Assembly (NCBI RefSeq): GCF_025766255.1
Contig: NW_026516859.1
Location: forward strand, 1 to 57,656
Reading direction: 5' to 3'
From: Zychaea mexicana
Taxonomy: Eukaryota > Mucoromycota > Mucoromycetes > Mucorales > Lichtheimiaceae
Length of the DNA: 57,656 bases
Within the stretch, counting starts at the first letter, position 1. Each line of letters begins with the position of its first letter. Of this stretch, positions 57,085 through 57,656 are shown in pieces. A program made the translations under genes and the position numbers. The notes under the pieces were generated by a model that saw only the letters and a program-made list of their open reading frames with translations, ran no database searches and was not told the DNA's origin.

Positions 57085-57656
57085 ATACTGCGCCTGTAGA
57101 GAGGTATCCATAACTTTGAAAAGTTATAGATTTTCAATAAATTGAAGTTGGGAGATAGGGGAAGCCAGTACCCCAAAGTTTTGGAGGGGGGACATAAGGG
57201 CCGAAAGTGAAAAAGCAAAAAATACTGAGCTTCTGTAAGCTATTTTCCAATATGTGGGGGTAGGCATCTATATGAAGCATGAAGGTTACAAGTAGAAAAG
57301 CAGCAACTTCAAGGCGGCATCATATAAAATTGGGGGTGCTATCACAAGCTAATAAGAAAAAAATCTCTTGCCAGATGCAAAGGTCTGGACAGTATATTAG
57401 GGGTACCTGTTCAAGGCATGTATACTTATTATTAGATTGAGTAGTTACAAGAGGAGAAAAAAGCCAAGGGTTGCAATATTAATGGGAGTAGGGGGCACGG
57501 ATTTCAATTTGGGCAGGTTTTTTTTCACAGTTGCTGTAGCAGACCGTACTCAAGGAGTATGGGTATGCAACATGCTCAGCAATGCAGAACACTGATGAAA
57601 AACCGCTTGTTGAAGAAAGTTCGGACAGCATAGCTATCGTTCGACTATTAAAACAA
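57085..57656. other. Right edge, no recognisable gene
   Basis: Neither E2 nor the arm sequence resumes here. It is moderately AT-rich without a supported frame. Confidence 0.5.

Noticed and set aside
1..57656. TAG reassigned to a sense codon
   Set aside because: The intact MULE-2 gene and the 878-codon Gypsy-3 frame contain no internal TAG, and damaged elements also carry frameshifts, so nonsense mutation is simpler.

Overview
This window is a transposon graveyard from a eukaryote, most likely a fungus of the Mucoromycota. That assignment is an inference. It rests on Ty3/Gypsy elements, Mutator-like elements (MULEs), CACTA/Plavaka-type transposases, 60-110 bp GT-AG introns, a nuclear-type tRNA-Asp, and a DDE-chromodomain transposase of a kind I recall mainly from Glomeromycotina/Mucoromycota. 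I see no clear single-copy housekeeping gene apart from tRNA-Asp. All names such as Gypsy-1, E1, A, B, C, MULE-A/1/2 are labels made up for this report.

Left third (1-25060): a decayed minus-strand Gypsy copy (Gypsy-1, 1-6840) is broken by an AT-rich MITE-like insert (about 986-1462) and by a very AT-rich DNA transposon E1 (3970-6415). E1 carries a DDE transposase with a C-terminal chromodomain and, on the other strand, a small CCCH zinc-motif gene. Two smaller AT-rich elements follow, A (6841-7886) and B (7898-19412), and each carries only the zinc-motif gene. B is split by MULE-A (8621-18842, 9-bp TSD), which encodes a MULE transposase with FAR1-like, SWIM and OTU-protease regions. MULE-A is in turn split by Gypsy-3 (8643-13784, 92-bp LTRs, 5-bp TSD) and by a non-autonomous hAT-like element (17551-18565, 8-bp TSD). 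A plus-strand Gypsy-2 (19608-25060) follows, ending 48 bp from a minus-strand tRNA-Asp gene.

Middle (25180-34770): sparse DNA with four local clusters of a short word repeated in both orientations, an internally deleted Plavaka gene (27896-29361) and an unrecognised multi-exon coiled-coil gene (33062-34133).

Right part (34949-54960): a 20-kb imperfect inverted repeat. Each arm (6.1 and 6.4 kb) holds a Plavaka transposase pseudogene, a tRNA-like sequence and a copy of repeat C, which is rich in CACGTG boxes. The centre is MULE-1, whose transposase gene is cut by MULE-2 (42530-47317, 9-bp TSD, TIRs of about 0.9 kb). The MULE-2 transposase reads as an intact three-exon gene and is the best candidate for an active gene here. 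A second AT-rich DDE element, E2, cuts the right Plavaka at 54961 and is itself cut by a third copy of C at 55883.

The genes do not form pathways. The logic of the window is insertion order, and most order calls rest on target-site duplications or on reading frames that resume across the insert.
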